This document shows positions 52,929 through 62,193 of a stretch of DNA of 64,000 nucleotides, piece after piece. The notes beneath the pieces were generated by a model that had not been told where the DNA came from, searched no databases, and saw only the letters and a program-made list of their open reading frames with translations. Within the stretch, counting starts at the first letter, position 1. Every line of letters starts with the position of its first letter. Origin of the DNA: Sphingomonas sp. (lineage in GTDB: Bacteria > Pseudomonadota > Alphaproteobacteria > Sphingomonadales > Sphingomonadaceae); assembly GCF_024508665.1 (NCBI RefSeq), contig NZ_JANINP010000007.1, forward strand, positions 124,001 through 188,000. The letters are read 5' to 3'. A program made the position numbers and the translations under genes.

Positions 52929-54267
52929 CCGCTACCGTCATTCCATCGATTCTGAGAGTAGGGACATTGGTCGCATACCGAAATTCGAGGTCGTCGGCGG
53001 CGGTCAGCTGGAGGAACATGTCCTTCAGATTGCCGGCAATGGTAAATTCGTCGACCGGCCTGGTGAGTACGCCGTCCTCGATCAGGAAGCCCGCCGCGCC
53101 GCGGCTGTAATCGCCGGTGACGCCGTTGACGCCCTGACCGATCAGCTCGGTGACATAGACGCCGCGCTTCACCCCGGCGATCAGGTCGTCGCGACTGGTC
53201 TTGCCCGGGGCGAGATAGGTGTTGGTGGTGCTGACTCCCGGTGCTCCGGCGCCGCCGCGGGCGGCATGGCCGGTAGGCTCGAGCCCGAGCTGGCGCGCCG
53301 AGGCCGAATCGAGCAGCCAGGTCGTGAGAACGCCGTCGCGGACCAGGCTGGTCGCCGATACCGCCAGGCCTTCGCCGTCGAAGGGCCGCGAACGCAGGCC
53401 ATGCGGGCGAAGCGGATCGTCGATGATCTCGATCCCGCTCGCGAAGATCTGCTCGCCCAATTTGCCGAGCAGGAAGCTGGTGCCGCGCGCGATCGCCGCG
53501 CCCGAAATGGCGCCGGTCAGGTGACCGATCAGCGAGGCGCCGACGCGCGGATCGAACAACACCGGCATCGGCCCGCTCGCGACCTTGCCGGGGTTGAGCC
53601 GGGCGACCGCGCGTTCGCCGGCCTCGCGGCCGATATCCTCGGGCGAGGGAAGGTGCAGGCGGTGCCGTGCCGAGCGATGACCGTAATCGCGCTGCATCGC
53701 GCCGCCGCTGCCCGCCAACACGCTGGCCGACACCGAATGGCTGGTCGTGGCATAGGCGCCGGCGAAACCGTGGCTGGTGGCGAGCGCCCACGCGACGCGC
53801 GAGGCCGACGCGCCACCGCCTTCGCTATTGGTGACCCCTGGCACCGCGCGGGCGGCGTCCTCCGCGGCGAGCGCGGTCTGCTTGAGCGTGGCCGGCGCCG
53901 GGTCGTCCGCATCCTGCAGGTCGAGATCGGGGATCGGTCCGGTCATCAGGCGATCCTGGGGCGCGAGCCCGGCCCATTGGTCCTCGGGCGCCTCGCGCGC
54001 CATCGCGACCGCGCGTTCGACCAACGCATCCATCGCGGCCGACGACAGATCGGAGGTGGAGACCGAGGCCGAACGCTGCCCGACGAACACGCGCAGACCC
54101 AATTGCTCCTCTTCGGAACGGCCGACGTCCTCGAGTTCGCCCAGCCGTACCGACACCTCGACGCTGGCCGACGCGCCGAGCACCGCGTCGGCGGCATCGG
54201 CGCCGGCTTTGCGAGCGCGAGTGACGATATCGAGAGCGCGATCACGCGCGGCGTCGGGAGTCAGCAT
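52921..54267 (-). CDS. pmbA: TldD/PmbA family metalloprotease, PmbA type
   Basis: 448 residues. PmbA-type half of the TldD/PmbA heterodimer that processes peptides such as microcin B17 and CcdA. Visible parts are the N-terminal ARKAGADAADAVLG, SHGFAGAYATTSHSVSASVLAG and a C-terminal GAAGFLIEDGVLTRPVDEFTIAGNLKDM typical of the family. The HExxxH zinc motif belongs to the TldD partner, which is not in this window. ATG 54267 used; a GTG at 54276 in frame is also possible. Confidence 0.9.
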   Translation of the reverse strand: MLTPDAARDRALDIVTRARKAGADAADAVLGASASVEVSVRLGELEDVGRSEEEQLGLRVFVGQRSASVSTSDLSSAAMDALVERAVAMAREAPEDQWAGLAPQDRLMTGPIPDLDLQDADDPAPATLKQTALAAEDAARAVPGVTNSEGGGASASRVAWALATSHGFAGAYATTSHSVSASVLAGSGGAMQRDYGHRSARHRLHLPSPEDIGREAGERAVARLNPGKVASGPMPVLFDPRVGASLIGHLTGAISGAAIARGTSFLLGKLGEQIFASGIEIIDDPLRPHGLRSRPFDGEGLAVSATSLVRDGVLTTWLLDSASARQLGLEPTGHAARGGAGAPGVSTTNTYLAPGKTSRDDLIAGVKRGVYVTELIGQGVNGVTGDYSRGAAGFLIEDGVLTRPVDEFTIAGNLKDMFLQLTAADDLEFRYATNVPTLRIDGMTVAGG

Positions 54268-54328
54268 GACGGGCACTTAGGAAGCGCGAAGCCCTGGGTC
54301 AAAGGGAACAGACTTCCTGTCACTGGGA

Positions 54329-54676
54329 CTAAGTCGTCAGCAATGCGGCGTCGAACCAAACGTCCTCGTGATCGTCTGCGATTAGGAAGCGCCAGCCCGA
54401 TGGCAGCGCGAGATAAGGCAGTATTGCCGGACACATTTCGTGCAGATGATACAAGTGGAAGGGTTTGAAGAAATTCGGGTCTTCGGAGAGCTCGGTTCCC
54501 GACCAGACAAACCAGCCTGTGGTGCCATCGTCGGGTGGATGGCGGAGCCCATTCAACGGCCGCCCGCCGTTTAAGGCACCCCGCGTGACGCCAATCTTGA
54601 ACGTTTCCTCCGGCACCATTGGTGCGACGCCATAGCGTGCGCACAAGGACCGCTGGATTTCTTCGACTTCGGTCAT
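54329..54676 (-). CDS. small protein with Imm33-like (DUF2185-type) domain
   Basis: 115 residues, acidic and aromatic, no signal peptide. GWFVWSGTELSEDPNFFKPFHLYHL, then CPAILPYLALPSGWRFLIADDHEDVWFD. This layout resembles Imm33/DUF2185 proteins, some of which are immunity proteins of polymorphic toxins. No toxin gene is next to it: pmbA lies downstream and ubiA four bases upstream (minus-strand order ubiA, this gene, pmbA). A housekeeping role is therefore equally possible. The family assignment is from memory of the motif and should be treated as tentative. Confidence 0.6.
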   Translation of the reverse strand: MTEVEEIQRSLCARYGVAPMVPEETFKIGVTRGALNGGRPLNGLRHPPDDGTTGWFVWSGTELSEDPNFFKPFHLYHLHEMCPAILPYLALPSGWRFLIADDHEDVWFDAALLTT

Positions 54677-54680
54677 GCGC

Positions 54681-55604
54681 TCAATAGCTGGTCTGGCCGA
54701 CCACGAAGCAGGCGAGGAACACTAGCAGCCCGGCGAATCGGTTGGCGCGAAAGCGGCGAAGTGCGTTAGTGCCGTCGGCGGGGTCGAGGGTCGCGACTTG
54801 CCAGGCGAAATGCAACGCCGCCGGGGCGAGCGCGACGAGCACCAGCGGGTCGGGCCGCAACTCCCATAACGCCAGGGCCCAGCAGGCGACCGCGAGCGCG
54901 TAGAAAGTGCCCACCCCCGACCTGACCCGGCTGCCCAAGGCGCGCGCCGAGGAGCGGACGCCGACGAGCGTATCGTCCTCGATATCCTGAAGCGCGTAGA
55001 TCGTGTCATAGCCGATCACCCAGAAGATCGACCCCAGATAGAGCAACGGCCCCGGCATCATCAGCGACCCCGCGATCTCGCTCCACCCAACCAACGCCGC
55101 CCAGGAAAAGACGATGCCCAGCCACGCCTGCGGCCACCAGGTGATCCGTTTCATGAACGGATAGGCAGCGACCGGCCCCAGACTGACCAACGCCACGACC
55201 GCGGCATAACGGTGGAGCTGGAGCAATACGACCAAGCCGATCAGGCAGAGGCAAATCAGCCAGATCCACGCCGCCTTGAGCGACACAGCACCTGAGGCGA
55301 GCGGGCGGCTCCGGGTACGTTCGACCTGGCGATCGAGGTCGCGGTCGACGATGTCGTTATAGACGCAGCCGGCGCCGCGCATGACGATGGCGCCAAGCGC
55401 GATCCACAGAATTAGATCCCAGCGATCGATCGCGCCATGCGCCAGTGCGATCGCCCAGGCGCCGGGCCAGAACAGCAATTGCCAACCGATCGGCCGATCG
55501 AATCGTGCCAGAAGCGCCAGCGCGCGCGGATAGGGCGGCAACCGCCCCGCCAACCCGCGGTACTGGGTGTCTGGGACGATCTCGGACTCGGGTGCGGCAG
55601 TCAT
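54681..55604 (-). CDS. ubiA: 4-hydroxybenzoate polyprenyltransferase
   Basis: 307 residues, about eight membrane helices. Attaches the polyprenyl chain to 4-hydroxybenzoate in ubiquinone synthesis. First Asp-rich motif NDIVDRDLDRQVERTRSRPL and the second one IYALQDIEDD are intact. Third quinone gene in this window with ubiE and ubiB. Followed immediately by the Imm33-like gene. Divergent from the DUF2147 gene. Confidence 0.95.
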   Translation of the reverse strand: MTAAPESEIVPDTQYRGLAGRLPPYPRALALLARFDRPIGWQLLFWPGAWAIALAHGAIDRWDLILWIALGAIVMRGAGCVYNDIVDRDLDRQVERTRSRPLASGAVSLKAAWIWLICLCLIGLVVLLQLHRYAAVVALVSLGPVAAYPFMKRITWWPQAWLGIVFSWAALVGWSEIAGSLMMPGPLLYLGSIFWVIGYDTIYALQDIEDDTLVGVRSSARALGSRVRSGVGTFYALAVACWALALWELRPDPLVLVALAPAALHFAWQVATLDPADGTNALRRFRANRFAGLLVFLACFVVGQTSY

Positions 55605-55717
55605 CGCTCATTCACTAGCCGCCTGCGAATTGCCGCACCAGCGCCACGCCTTGCCCCAAGACGGACAATATCTATTTCTAGGCGGAAGGGGTGGGGGAGT
55701 GTGTTTTGGAGTTTGCG

Positions 55718-56155
55718 ATGTCGATGATCATGCCCCGACTTCTGGCCTGCGCCGCGCTGACGCTGACCGTTGTTGCGGCGTCTGCGCAAGCCGGTCCCGA
55801 ACCCGATCCGGCGCGCGCCGGCGCGGCCTGGGCGGGCACTTGGACCAATATGAACAACACGATGCACGTCCGCGCCGGCCGCTGTGGCGACGCGATGTGC
55901 GGTACCGTCATCTGGGCCGATGACAAGACCAAGGCGGACATCGCCTCGCGCGGCCGGACCTTGGTCGGAACGCAAGTGTTCCGCGAATTCCGTCAGACCG
56001 GCCCGAACGAATGGAAGGGCAAGGTATACGTTCCCGCGCTCGGCCAAACGATTTCGGGGCGAATCGAACTGACCGATTCGGACAGCATTACCGCCAGCGG
56101 CTGTACCTTGTTCGGCTTCGGCTGCCAGACGCGGCATTGGAAACGGATACGCTAG
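55718..56155 (+). CDS. DUF2147 family exported protein
   Basis: 145 residues. Signal peptide (LLACAALTLTVVAASAQA) then a small beta-barrel domain: AGTWTNMNNTMHVRAGRCGDAMCGTVIWA, RTLVGTQVFREFRQTGPNEWKGKVYVPALGQTISGRIEL, SDSITASGCTLFGFGCQTRHWKRI. This matches DUF2147, exported lipocalin-like proteins of unknown role. ATG 55718 is chosen since GGAG stands six bases upstream; the GTG at 55691 would prolong the signal peptide. Four cysteines could form two disulphides. Confidence 0.85.
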   Translation: MSMIMPRLLACAALTLTVVAASAQAGPEPDPARAGAAWAGTWTNMNNTMHVRAGRCGDAMCGTVIWADDKTKADIASRGRTLVGTQVFREFRQTGPNEWKGKVYVPALGQTISGRIELTDSDSITASGCTLFGFGCQTRHWKRIR

Positions 56156-56183
56156 GCCGTTTAACACGTTAAGGGACCAATCC

Positions 56184-56336
56184 ATGGTCCATCTTTCCGT
56201 CGCCATTGCCCGGTTCGCAGAGACCCTGTTCTGGGGCATCGCCCAGGCGGCGGGGCTGGCACTGATCGGCGGCGCATTCGGAATCGCGGCGTTGCTGGTC
56301 GGCTGGCGGATGATGCGGCGCAGGCCGAGGCCCTGA
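56184..56336 (+). CDS. 50-residue single-pass membrane protein, unknown function
   Basis: A short frame with AAGGGA seven bases before ATG 56184. The translation starts MVHLSVAIARFAETLFWGIAQ, continues with a clear hydrophobic helix (LALIGGAFGIAALLVGW) and ends in a strongly basic tail (RMMRRRPRP), which by the positive-inside rule puts the C-terminus in the cytoplasm. It follows the DUF2147 gene by 28 bases and could be co-transcribed. Small size limits confidence; no family recognised. Confidence 0.5.
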   Translation: MVHLSVAIARFAETLFWGIAQAAGLALIGGAFGIAALLVGWRMMRRRPRP

Positions 56337-56355
56337 TCTAAGGCATCCCGCACAT

Positions 56356-56379
56356 TCCCCTCCCGCAAGCGGGAGGGGA
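56356..56379. repeat. short GC-rich palindrome
   Basis: Perfect 11-base-pair inverted repeat (56356-56366 with 56369-56379) around a two-base loop; the arms are CCCCTCCCGC and its complement. Without a T-tract, so a terminator is not claimed. Its CCCTCCC-rich arms recall the repeats near ubiB and coaBC but the sequence is different. Confidence 0.6.
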
Positions 56380-56430
56380 GAAGAGTGGCGCCGCTAGCTC
56401 CCGAGAGACGAACTCGCTAAGCCGCCAGCC

Positions 56431-57171
56431 ATGGCAGCAACTCCCGCCTGGCCGCCGCGATCGACGCCGCGCTTGTTCATTGAAGGGGCGATTTCCCCCG
56501 GACCCCTGCGCATTGAGGGGCCGGCGGCGCATTATCTGATCTCGGTTATGCGGATGAAACCCGGCGATCCGGTCAAGCTATTCGACGATCTCACCGGCGA
56601 ATGGCTTGGCGTCGCGAACACAGTCAATCGCCGCGATATCATCTTGGATGTGACCAATCATCTGCGCGATCGCGAACCGGTGCCCGACCTCTGGTTGTGT
56701 GCGGCACCGTTGAAGAAGGGGCGCATCGACTGGATGGCCGAGAAGGCGTGCGAACTGGGCGTCGCTCGTCTCGTGCCAGTTGTTACGCGCCGATCAGTAG
56801 TGGAGCGGCCAAAGCTCGATCGTCTGCGCACGCACATGATCGAGGCGGCCGAGCAATGCGATCGGACGGCGCTGCCCGAGTTGGCCGAGACCGTGAAGCT
56901 CGACACCTTGCTCCGCGACTGGCCCGCCAATCGCGTCCTGTTCTTCGCCGACGAGACCGGGGGCGTACCGGCGGCCGAGGCGATGGCTGCGCGTAAAGGC
57001 CCGGCCGCGATCCTGATAGGCCCGGAGGGCGGCTTCGACGACGCCGAGCGCGAAGCGATCCGTGCCCTGCCCCAGGCGGTAGGGGTCGGCCTCGGTCCCC
57101 GCATCCTTCGCGCCGAGACCGCGGCGGCGGCGGCGGTGGCGATCTGGATGTCTGCTGCGGGAGATTGGTGA
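56431..57171 (+). CDS. rsmE: 16S rRNA (uracil(1498)-N(3))-methyltransferase
   Basis: 246 residues. SPOUT-class methyltransferase modifying U1498 in the decoding region. N-terminal PUA-like part (RLFIEGAI, HYLISVMRMKPGD), LKKGRIDWMAEKACELGV, and the C-terminal SAM knot ILIGPEGGFDDAEREAI and LGPRILRAETAAAAAV. First gene of a rightward unit leading into glutamate-cysteine ligase. Confidence 0.95.
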   Translation: MAATPAWPPRSTPRLFIEGAISPGPLRIEGPAAHYLISVMRMKPGDPVKLFDDLTGEWLGVANTVNRRDIILDVTNHLRDREPVPDLWLCAAPLKKGRIDWMAEKACELGVARLVPVVTRRSVVERPKLDRLRTHMIEAAEQCDRTALPELAETVKLDTLLRDWPANRVLFFADETGGVPAAEAMAARKGPAAILIGPEGGFDDAEREAIRALPQAVGVGLGPRILRAETAAAAAVAIWMSAAGDW

Positions 57172-57223
57172 ACGTCCCTCCGGGAGACTAGCGCGGCGCC
57201 TTTTGCGTAGCTACATGCGCGCC

Positions 57224-58597
57224 ATGACGACGAAGACCGTTACGGACACGAACGCAGCGGTCATCGAAGACCGCCAGCAGCTGATCGATTTTTTCGCAGG
57301 GGGAGAGAAGCCGGCGGAGCGCTGGCGGATCGGCACCGAACATGAGAAATTCGTCTATCGCACCGACGATCATCGCGCGCCGTCCTGGGACGAGCCCGGC
57401 GGTATCCGCGACCTGCTCAACGGGCTGACCGAGTTCGGCTGGCGGCCGGTCGAGGAGAATGGCAAGATCATCGCGCTGACCGGCAACGATGGATCGGTCA
57501 GCCTCGAACCTGCCGGACAGTTCGAGCTTTCGGGCGCCCCGCTCGAAAATCTGCACGAGACCTGCGCCGAAACTGGGCGTCATCTTCAACAGGTCAAGAC
57601 GATCGGCGACCGGCTGGGACTCGGTTTCCTCGGGATGGGCATGTGGCCGGACAAGGCACGGCAGGACCTGCCGATCATGCCGAAGGGCCGCTACGCGATC
57701 ATGCTGCGGCACATGCCGCACGTCGGCAGCCTGGGGCTCGACATGATGCTGCGGACCTGCACGATCCAGGTCAATCTGGACTATGCGTCCGAAGCCGACA
57801 TGGTGAAGAAGTTTCGCGTCGGCCTCGCGCTGCAGCCGCTGGCGACCGCTTTGTTCGCCAATTCGCCGTTCACCGAGGGCAAGCCCAACGGCATGCTGTC
57901 GTTCCGCAGCCATATCTGGTCGGACACCGACCCCGCGCGCACCGGCATGCTGCCGTTCGTGTTCGAGGACGGGTTTGGCTACGAGCGCTATGCCGATTAC
58001 GCGCTCGATGTGCCGATGTACTTCGTCTATCGCGACGGTCAGTATCTCGATGCGGCCGGCCTCAGCTTCCGCGATTTCCTCGACGGCAAGCTCGACATCC
58101 TGCCGGGTGAGAAGCCGACGATCGAGGATTGGTCGGATCATTTGTCGACCGCTTTCCCCGAAGTTCGGCTCAAGACCTTCCTCGAAATGCGCGGCGCCGA
58201 TGGCGGGCCATGGGGGCGGATCTGCGCCTTGCCGGCATTCTGGGTGGGACTGCTCTACGATCAGGGCGCGCTCGACGCGGCATGGGATCTGGTTCGGCAT
58301 TGGACCATGGCCGAACGCGAGGAATTGCGGAATTCGGTGCCGGCGCTGGCGCTCGATGCGCCGCTGCCGGGCGGCGGAAAGCTGCGCGACATTGCCGGCC
58401 AGGTGCTCGACATCGCGCATGCCGGACTGACCGCGCGGGCTCGGACCGATGCCGGCGGGACCAACGAAACCGGGTTCCTCGATCCGCTGCGCGAGGTCGT
58501 GCGGTCGGGCAAGGTCCCTGCCCAGGTTCTGCTCGATCGCTATAATGGCGAGTGGAACGGCGACATCTCGAAAATCTATGACGAGATGAGCTTCTGA
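57224..58597 (+). CDS. gshA: glutamate-cysteine ligase (plant-type)
   Basis: 457 residues, the alphaproteobacterial/plant form (GCS2 family). Joins Glu and Cys with ATP as first step of glutathione synthesis. RIGTEHEKFVY carries the metal-binding Glu pair; SVSLEPAGQFELSGAP; LGMGMWPDK; MLRTCTIQVNLDY; SHIWSDTDPARTG. ATG 57224 used (ATG 57215 also possible). Stop overlaps the next ATG (TGATG). The symbol follows the enzyme; some authors reserve gshA for the gammaproteobacterial type. Confidence 0.93.
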   Translation: MTTKTVTDTNAAVIEDRQQLIDFFAGGEKPAERWRIGTEHEKFVYRTDDHRAPSWDEPGGIRDLLNGLTEFGWRPVEENGKIIALTGNDGSVSLEPAGQFELSGAPLENLHETCAETGRHLQQVKTIGDRLGLGFLGMGMWPDKARQDLPIMPKGRYAIMLRHMPHVGSLGLDMMLRTCTIQVNLDYASEADMVKKFRVGLALQPLATALFANSPFTEGKPNGMLSFRSHIWSDTDPARTGMLPFVFEDGFGYERYADYALDVPMYFVYRDGQYLDAAGLSFRDFLDGKLDILPGEKPTIEDWSDHLSTAFPEVRLKTFLEMRGADGGPWGRICALPAFWVGLLYDQGALDAAWDLVRHWTMAEREELRNSVPALALDAPLPGGGKLRDIAGQVLDIAHAGLTARARTDAGGTNETGFLDPLREVVRSGKVPAQVLLDRYNGEWNGDISKIYDEMSF

Positions 58598-58860
58598 TGG
58601 TCCCATCGCGGCTGATCGCTGCGATGGTTTTTGGTGCGGTCGCAATCGCCGGCTTGTTTGGCTCGCTGCTCTATACCGGCCGGATGGCCAAGGTCGTCGG
58701 CTCGATCGAGGGCAGACGACTCTTCTATGGACGGCCGGCGGTGTTGACCTGGTCGGACTACGCCCGGCTTTGTCCCGGGGGTCCCTATTGGACCCGGTTA
58801 TGGCAGGCCAACTGGGCGTTTGTTCTCGGCCTGATCGGCGTCATGCTTTCTCAGGGATAG
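58597..58860 (+). CDS. small membrane protein, unknown function
   Basis: 87 residues. Two hydrophobic segments (residues 8-25 and about 69-84) connected by a basic, aromatic stretch (GRRLFYGRPAVLTWSDYARLCPGGPYWTRLW). Starts in the stop codon of the glutamate-cysteine ligase gene, so it is coupled to it. Its 3' end overlaps the convergent ICMT-type gene by 20 bases. No family recognised. Confidence 0.6.
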   Translation: MVPSRLIAAMVFGAVAIAGLFGSLLYTGRMAKVVGSIEGRRLFYGRPAVLTWSDYARLCPGGPYWTRLWQANWAFVLGLIGVMLSQG

Positions 58861-60172
58861 CGATCTCAGACGCGCCGGACACCGTCTTGCCGGTCAGCCA
58901 GCGGAAGAAGCGCGGCACCAGGCCATTGCGCTCCATCCACTGGTAATATTCTTCGTAAGCCGGGTCGGCGCGCAAATGACGCTCCTCGGTCCGCGCGCGC
59001 CAATAATAGATGCCGGCGACGATCGCCATGATCGCGGTCGAACGCACCGCGTCGAGCCAGCTGCCGGTGGTCAGGAACGGCACCGTCGCGATCAGCCAGA
59101 ACAGGTTCTTGGACAGATAAGCGGGGTGGCGCGAAAAGGCATAGGGTCCGTTGGTCAGGATCCCGCGATTGGTCAGGTTGGAAAAGCGGATGCCGAAGGT
59201 GACCGTCGCCCAGGCGTAGATCGCGGTGAGCAGCACCAATATTGTGCCGATGCCGACCAGCAGCACCGGGTAATTGGCGAACCAGATCGACCAGCCGGCC
59301 TCGCCATAGGTCCCCGGATGATAATCGAGCGGGCCGTTATCGCCCATCAGCACGAAGGGTGGGTAGCAGATCAATGCCGCCATCCAGCCAGCAGCGTAAG
59401 GATTGGCGGTACGGATGTGCGAATCGAGCGGGCGCAACGCGAGCAGATAGCCTGCTGTCGCGAACGCGACATCGACCAGGAACATGAAGGTGATCAGCCA
59501 ATTGGCCAAGGCCACCGGACTGGCCAGCACCCGGCTGAAATCGCCGCGCACGAAATCGCCGAACCCCGGCGGTACGATCGCGAGCATGAAGGCGGTGAAG
59601 AACATCTTCACGCCCCAGCTTTTGAGGTGGTTCCAGATCGCTTCCTGGTCGATCGGCTCCTTGAGCCCCATCATCCAGGCGCCCAAGGCCCAACACCCGT
59701 CCTTCGGCTCGACCATGTGGCGATCAAGCCACAAGGTGTAGGGGATCGAGGCGACGAACAGGACCGGCGCAGCCCACATCAGGCACCACATCGAGAATTG
59801 GAAATTGCCTTCCCAATAGAAGCGTCCGACCGCGTAGAGGCAGGCGATACCGGCCCAGGTCAGCCACAGTCCGGCCAGCTTGGTGATCGAGATGTCGAGC
59901 GTATCGCGCCAGGGCTTGGGATTGGACCAATCAATCCCGGTAGAAGGATTGCGGTGCACCTTGTCGACGAACACGGACCACAACACCATCGGCAGTCCTG
60001 TCGCCGCGACATTGGCCAGCGCGGCATAGGGACCGTCCATCCCGAACCAGCGCGCGATCGCGATCCACGTAAACAGCCCGGCCAGCCCGGATATGCCGGT
60101 CCCGGTGGACACGGCGGACTTGGGGCGCGGATCGGCCTTGGCGGCCGTGCCCAATGCTGGGTCGTGATACAT
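58841..60172 (-). CDS. ICMT/PEMT-like membrane methyltransferase-domain protein
   Basis: 443 residues. The N-terminal two thirds hold about nine membrane helices; the C-terminal ~130 residues contain the isoprenylcysteine carboxyl methyltransferase/phospholipid methyltransferase fold: TNGPYAFSRHPAYLSKNLFW and RTEERHLRADPAYEEYYQ, where the G-P-(Y)-x-x-x-R-H-P and E-x-x-L parts bind SAM. The substrate is probably a membrane lipid or isoprenoid but is unknown. Convergent with the small membrane protein gene upstream. Confidence 0.8.
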   Translation of the reverse strand: MYHDPALGTAAKADPRPKSAVSTGTGISGLAGLFTWIAIARWFGMDGPYAALANVAATGLPMVLWSVFVDKVHRNPSTGIDWSNPKPWRDTLDISITKLAGLWLTWAGIACLYAVGRFYWEGNFQFSMWCLMWAAPVLFVASIPYTLWLDRHMVEPKDGCWALGAWMMGLKEPIDQEAIWNHLKSWGVKMFFTAFMLAIVPPGFGDFVRGDFSRVLASPVALANWLITFMFLVDVAFATAGYLLALRPLDSHIRTANPYAAGWMAALICYPPFVLMGDNGPLDYHPGTYGEAGWSIWFANYPVLLVGIGTILVLLTAIYAWATVTFGIRFSNLTNRGILTNGPYAFSRHPAYLSKNLFWLIATVPFLTTGSWLDAVRSTAIMAIVAGIYYWRARTEERHLRADPAYEEYYQWMERNGLVPRFFRWLTGKTVSGASEIAIPEKA

Positions 60173-60276
60173 GCGCGCGGGGATACGCGCGAAATGGTAA
60201 GCAACCCGTGAAGGATGTTGGACCGCAAGCAGCTAAAGCACGCACATCATTTGCAAAGCAGGCGCCTTGTACAAAC

Positions 60277-61803
60277 CTATGTGATCGGTTTTGGCCAAGG
60301 TCCGTTCCAGCATTGCTTGGGATCGCGAGGCCGAACCATTGCTGGCTCGTTTGGCCTGATCCAGACCGGCAACCTTGAGAGAGATGCTACATAATCGGTA
60401 GCGCCGCCAGGTACGACGCCGAGATAGCTGCACAGCGGCGCGGGGGACCGAGGAAAGAGGATTGCGCGGCCGATCTCCGTGGCCGGCGTTGCCAGGCCGA
60501 TCAGGAAGGCGCCAAGCACGATCCTGCGGCCACGTCGGCCAGAGGTGTCAGGAGGCGTGCTGAGCAGGTCGGCGATCAGCACGGAAAGAATGGCCAGTGC
60601 GGGTATCGAAACGCGCATCACGAAGTCGATCCCTCTGCCCACCTTCCCGAGCGGTGCGAGCAGCAGGATGATCGCGACGATCGCGAACGTCGCTCGGCCA
60701 AATCGGTCGGTTCTCGCCGCGAGTTTGAGCCCGACGAGGAACGGCACGATCTCCAAAAGCTCGATCGCGAGATATTGAGGAATCACGGGCGGCTCGAAAT
60801 GTGCACCGACCGTGTCCGCCGCAGCCGTGAGATAGGCGAGCGAAGGGAGGGAGAGCAGGACGGCGAGCGCCGGTGAGGCGAGTTCCCGGACGTGCACTTC
60901 ACGGCGCAAGACGACGCTCACCGCAGCGTGTGCGGCAAAGGGGAGCAGGCCCATGAAAGCAAGCGGCGACAACAGCGCCGACAGGGGGACGACGCAGAAC
61001 AGCAGCGCCGCCGGTGCCTTATCGTCGCGCCACAACAGATAGCACAATGCCCCGATCCAGCCCGCCAAAGAGTGTTGGGGCACCCAGAACGCCTGGGTAA
61101 TATGGGAGGAGAATTGGTAGATACTCCATTGTTCGATATGGCTGTAGATCGGGTATCCGGTGAGCAGCGCGCCGATAACGTCCATGCCGCTGAAACCAAG
61201 GAACACGCCCAGCGCGATGAGGCGCGCGCGTGTGCCGGTGAACAGGGTCGAACCGAGCGCCAGCACGGCCGTCAGCAGCAGGGTGTTTTGCAGCAACTCC
61301 GCGATCTCGGCGGCCGGGAAGCCATAAAGTTTGCCGATCCAGGCCGGGATCAAATACATGCCCAATGGCAGGCGCAGGATCTTCGGATCGGCTCCGTCAT
61401 AAACGACGGGCCAAGGATAGTTGACGAGATCGCGCAGCACCGCGCCACGCACCTGCCAATCCACATTGGCGTAGAACAGCCGCCCTTCGCCGCCCAGGAT
61501 GTAGACGACCAGCGAGACGGCGAAGCAAATACCCAGGAGCTTCCACGGCAATCTTGCGCTTGTCGCGGCGGTGCGTCGCGTCAGCGGCCAGAAGGCCACG
61601 GGCAAGGCGACCAGCGCCGACACGACGAGTATCGGCGGGACAAGGCCAAGGAAATGCCAGAGCATGACCTGGTCGAACACCAGGAACGAGACCAGCGCAG
61701 ATGCGAGCGTGGCAGGGCGAATGCCGTACCCGACGATCGCTGGATCATCGCGCGCGTGAAGCGCCGGCCCGGGGGCAAGAGCGGAGCGTCCCTTATGGTC
61801 CAT
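60277..61803 (-). CDS. polytopic membrane protein, possibly GT-C type glycosyltransferase
   Basis: 508 residues with about 11 to 13 hydrophobic helices. The first external loop NVDWQVRGAVLRDLVNYPWPVVYDG has the acidic/aromatic character seen in GT-C enzymes, which use polyprenyl-phosphate sugars on the periplasmic side; a later loop has CSYLGVVPGGATDYVASLS. Neither is decisive. It stands alone between the ICMT-type gene and a tRNA gene. No named family recognised. Confidence 0.62.
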   Translation of the reverse strand: MDHKGRSALAPGPALHARDDPAIVGYGIRPATLASALVSFLVFDQVMLWHFLGLVPPILVVSALVALPVAFWPLTRRTAATSARLPWKLLGICFAVSLVVYILGGEGRLFYANVDWQVRGAVLRDLVNYPWPVVYDGADPKILRLPLGMYLIPAWIGKLYGFPAAEIAELLQNTLLLTAVLALGSTLFTGTRARLIALGVFLGFSGMDVIGALLTGYPIYSHIEQWSIYQFSSHITQAFWVPQHSLAGWIGALCYLLWRDDKAPAALLFCVVPLSALLSPLAFMGLLPFAAHAAVSVVLRREVHVRELASPALAVLLSLPSLAYLTAAADTVGAHFEPPVIPQYLAIELLEIVPFLVGLKLAARTDRFGRATFAIVAIILLLAPLGKVGRGIDFVMRVSIPALAILSVLIADLLSTPPDTSGRRGRRIVLGAFLIGLATPATEIGRAILFPRSPAPLCSYLGVVPGGATDYVASLSRLPVWIRPNEPAMVRPRDPKQCWNGPWPKPIT

Positions 61804-61925
61804 ACGGCTTAGTGCGGGGGTTTGGTGAACGATCCGTTAAGTATGAATGGTTGAGGCCTTCCAGGGCGCCTGACCCTTGCGCCTCGCCGATCGTCGCGCT
61901 AACCGGTGCGCCGCACCAGCCGGAT

Positions 61926-61999
61926 GCGGGTATAGCACAATGGTAGTGCAGCAGCCTTCCAAGCTGAATACACGGGTTCGATTCCCGTTACCCGCTCCA
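61926..61999 (+). tRNA. tRNA-Gly (anticodon TCC)
   Basis: 74 bases including encoded CCA. Acceptor stem GCGGGTA/TACCCGC, D-arm TAGCACAATGGTAGTGCA, anticodon loop CTTCCAA (TCC), T-arm ACGGGTTCGATTCCCGT and discriminator T before CCA. Flanks: 61804-61925 and 62000-62193 contain no supported gene; no terminator or duplicated att-like 3' end was seen. Confidence 0.96.
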
Positions 62000-62193
62000 A
62001 CCTCCTCGTCGACGATCGAACCCCTTCTGCTGACGCCGGCCTTTTGCCGAGCGGAGCACAGTCGGCCATTCACGGGATAGGCCGATAAGGGTCCGGTGAA
62101 ATACGAACAGCCGAGGGTGCGCCGCATCGTTCATGAATGGGGAGCGCGACGGGCCGTGCGTCCAATTGGCTCGATCTCGGCGAGGAGGGCAAG

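Noticed and set aside
61926..62193. tRNA-Gly as integration site of a genomic island
   Set aside because: No integrase gene and no duplicated tRNA 3' end were seen downstream; the next genes are ordinary.
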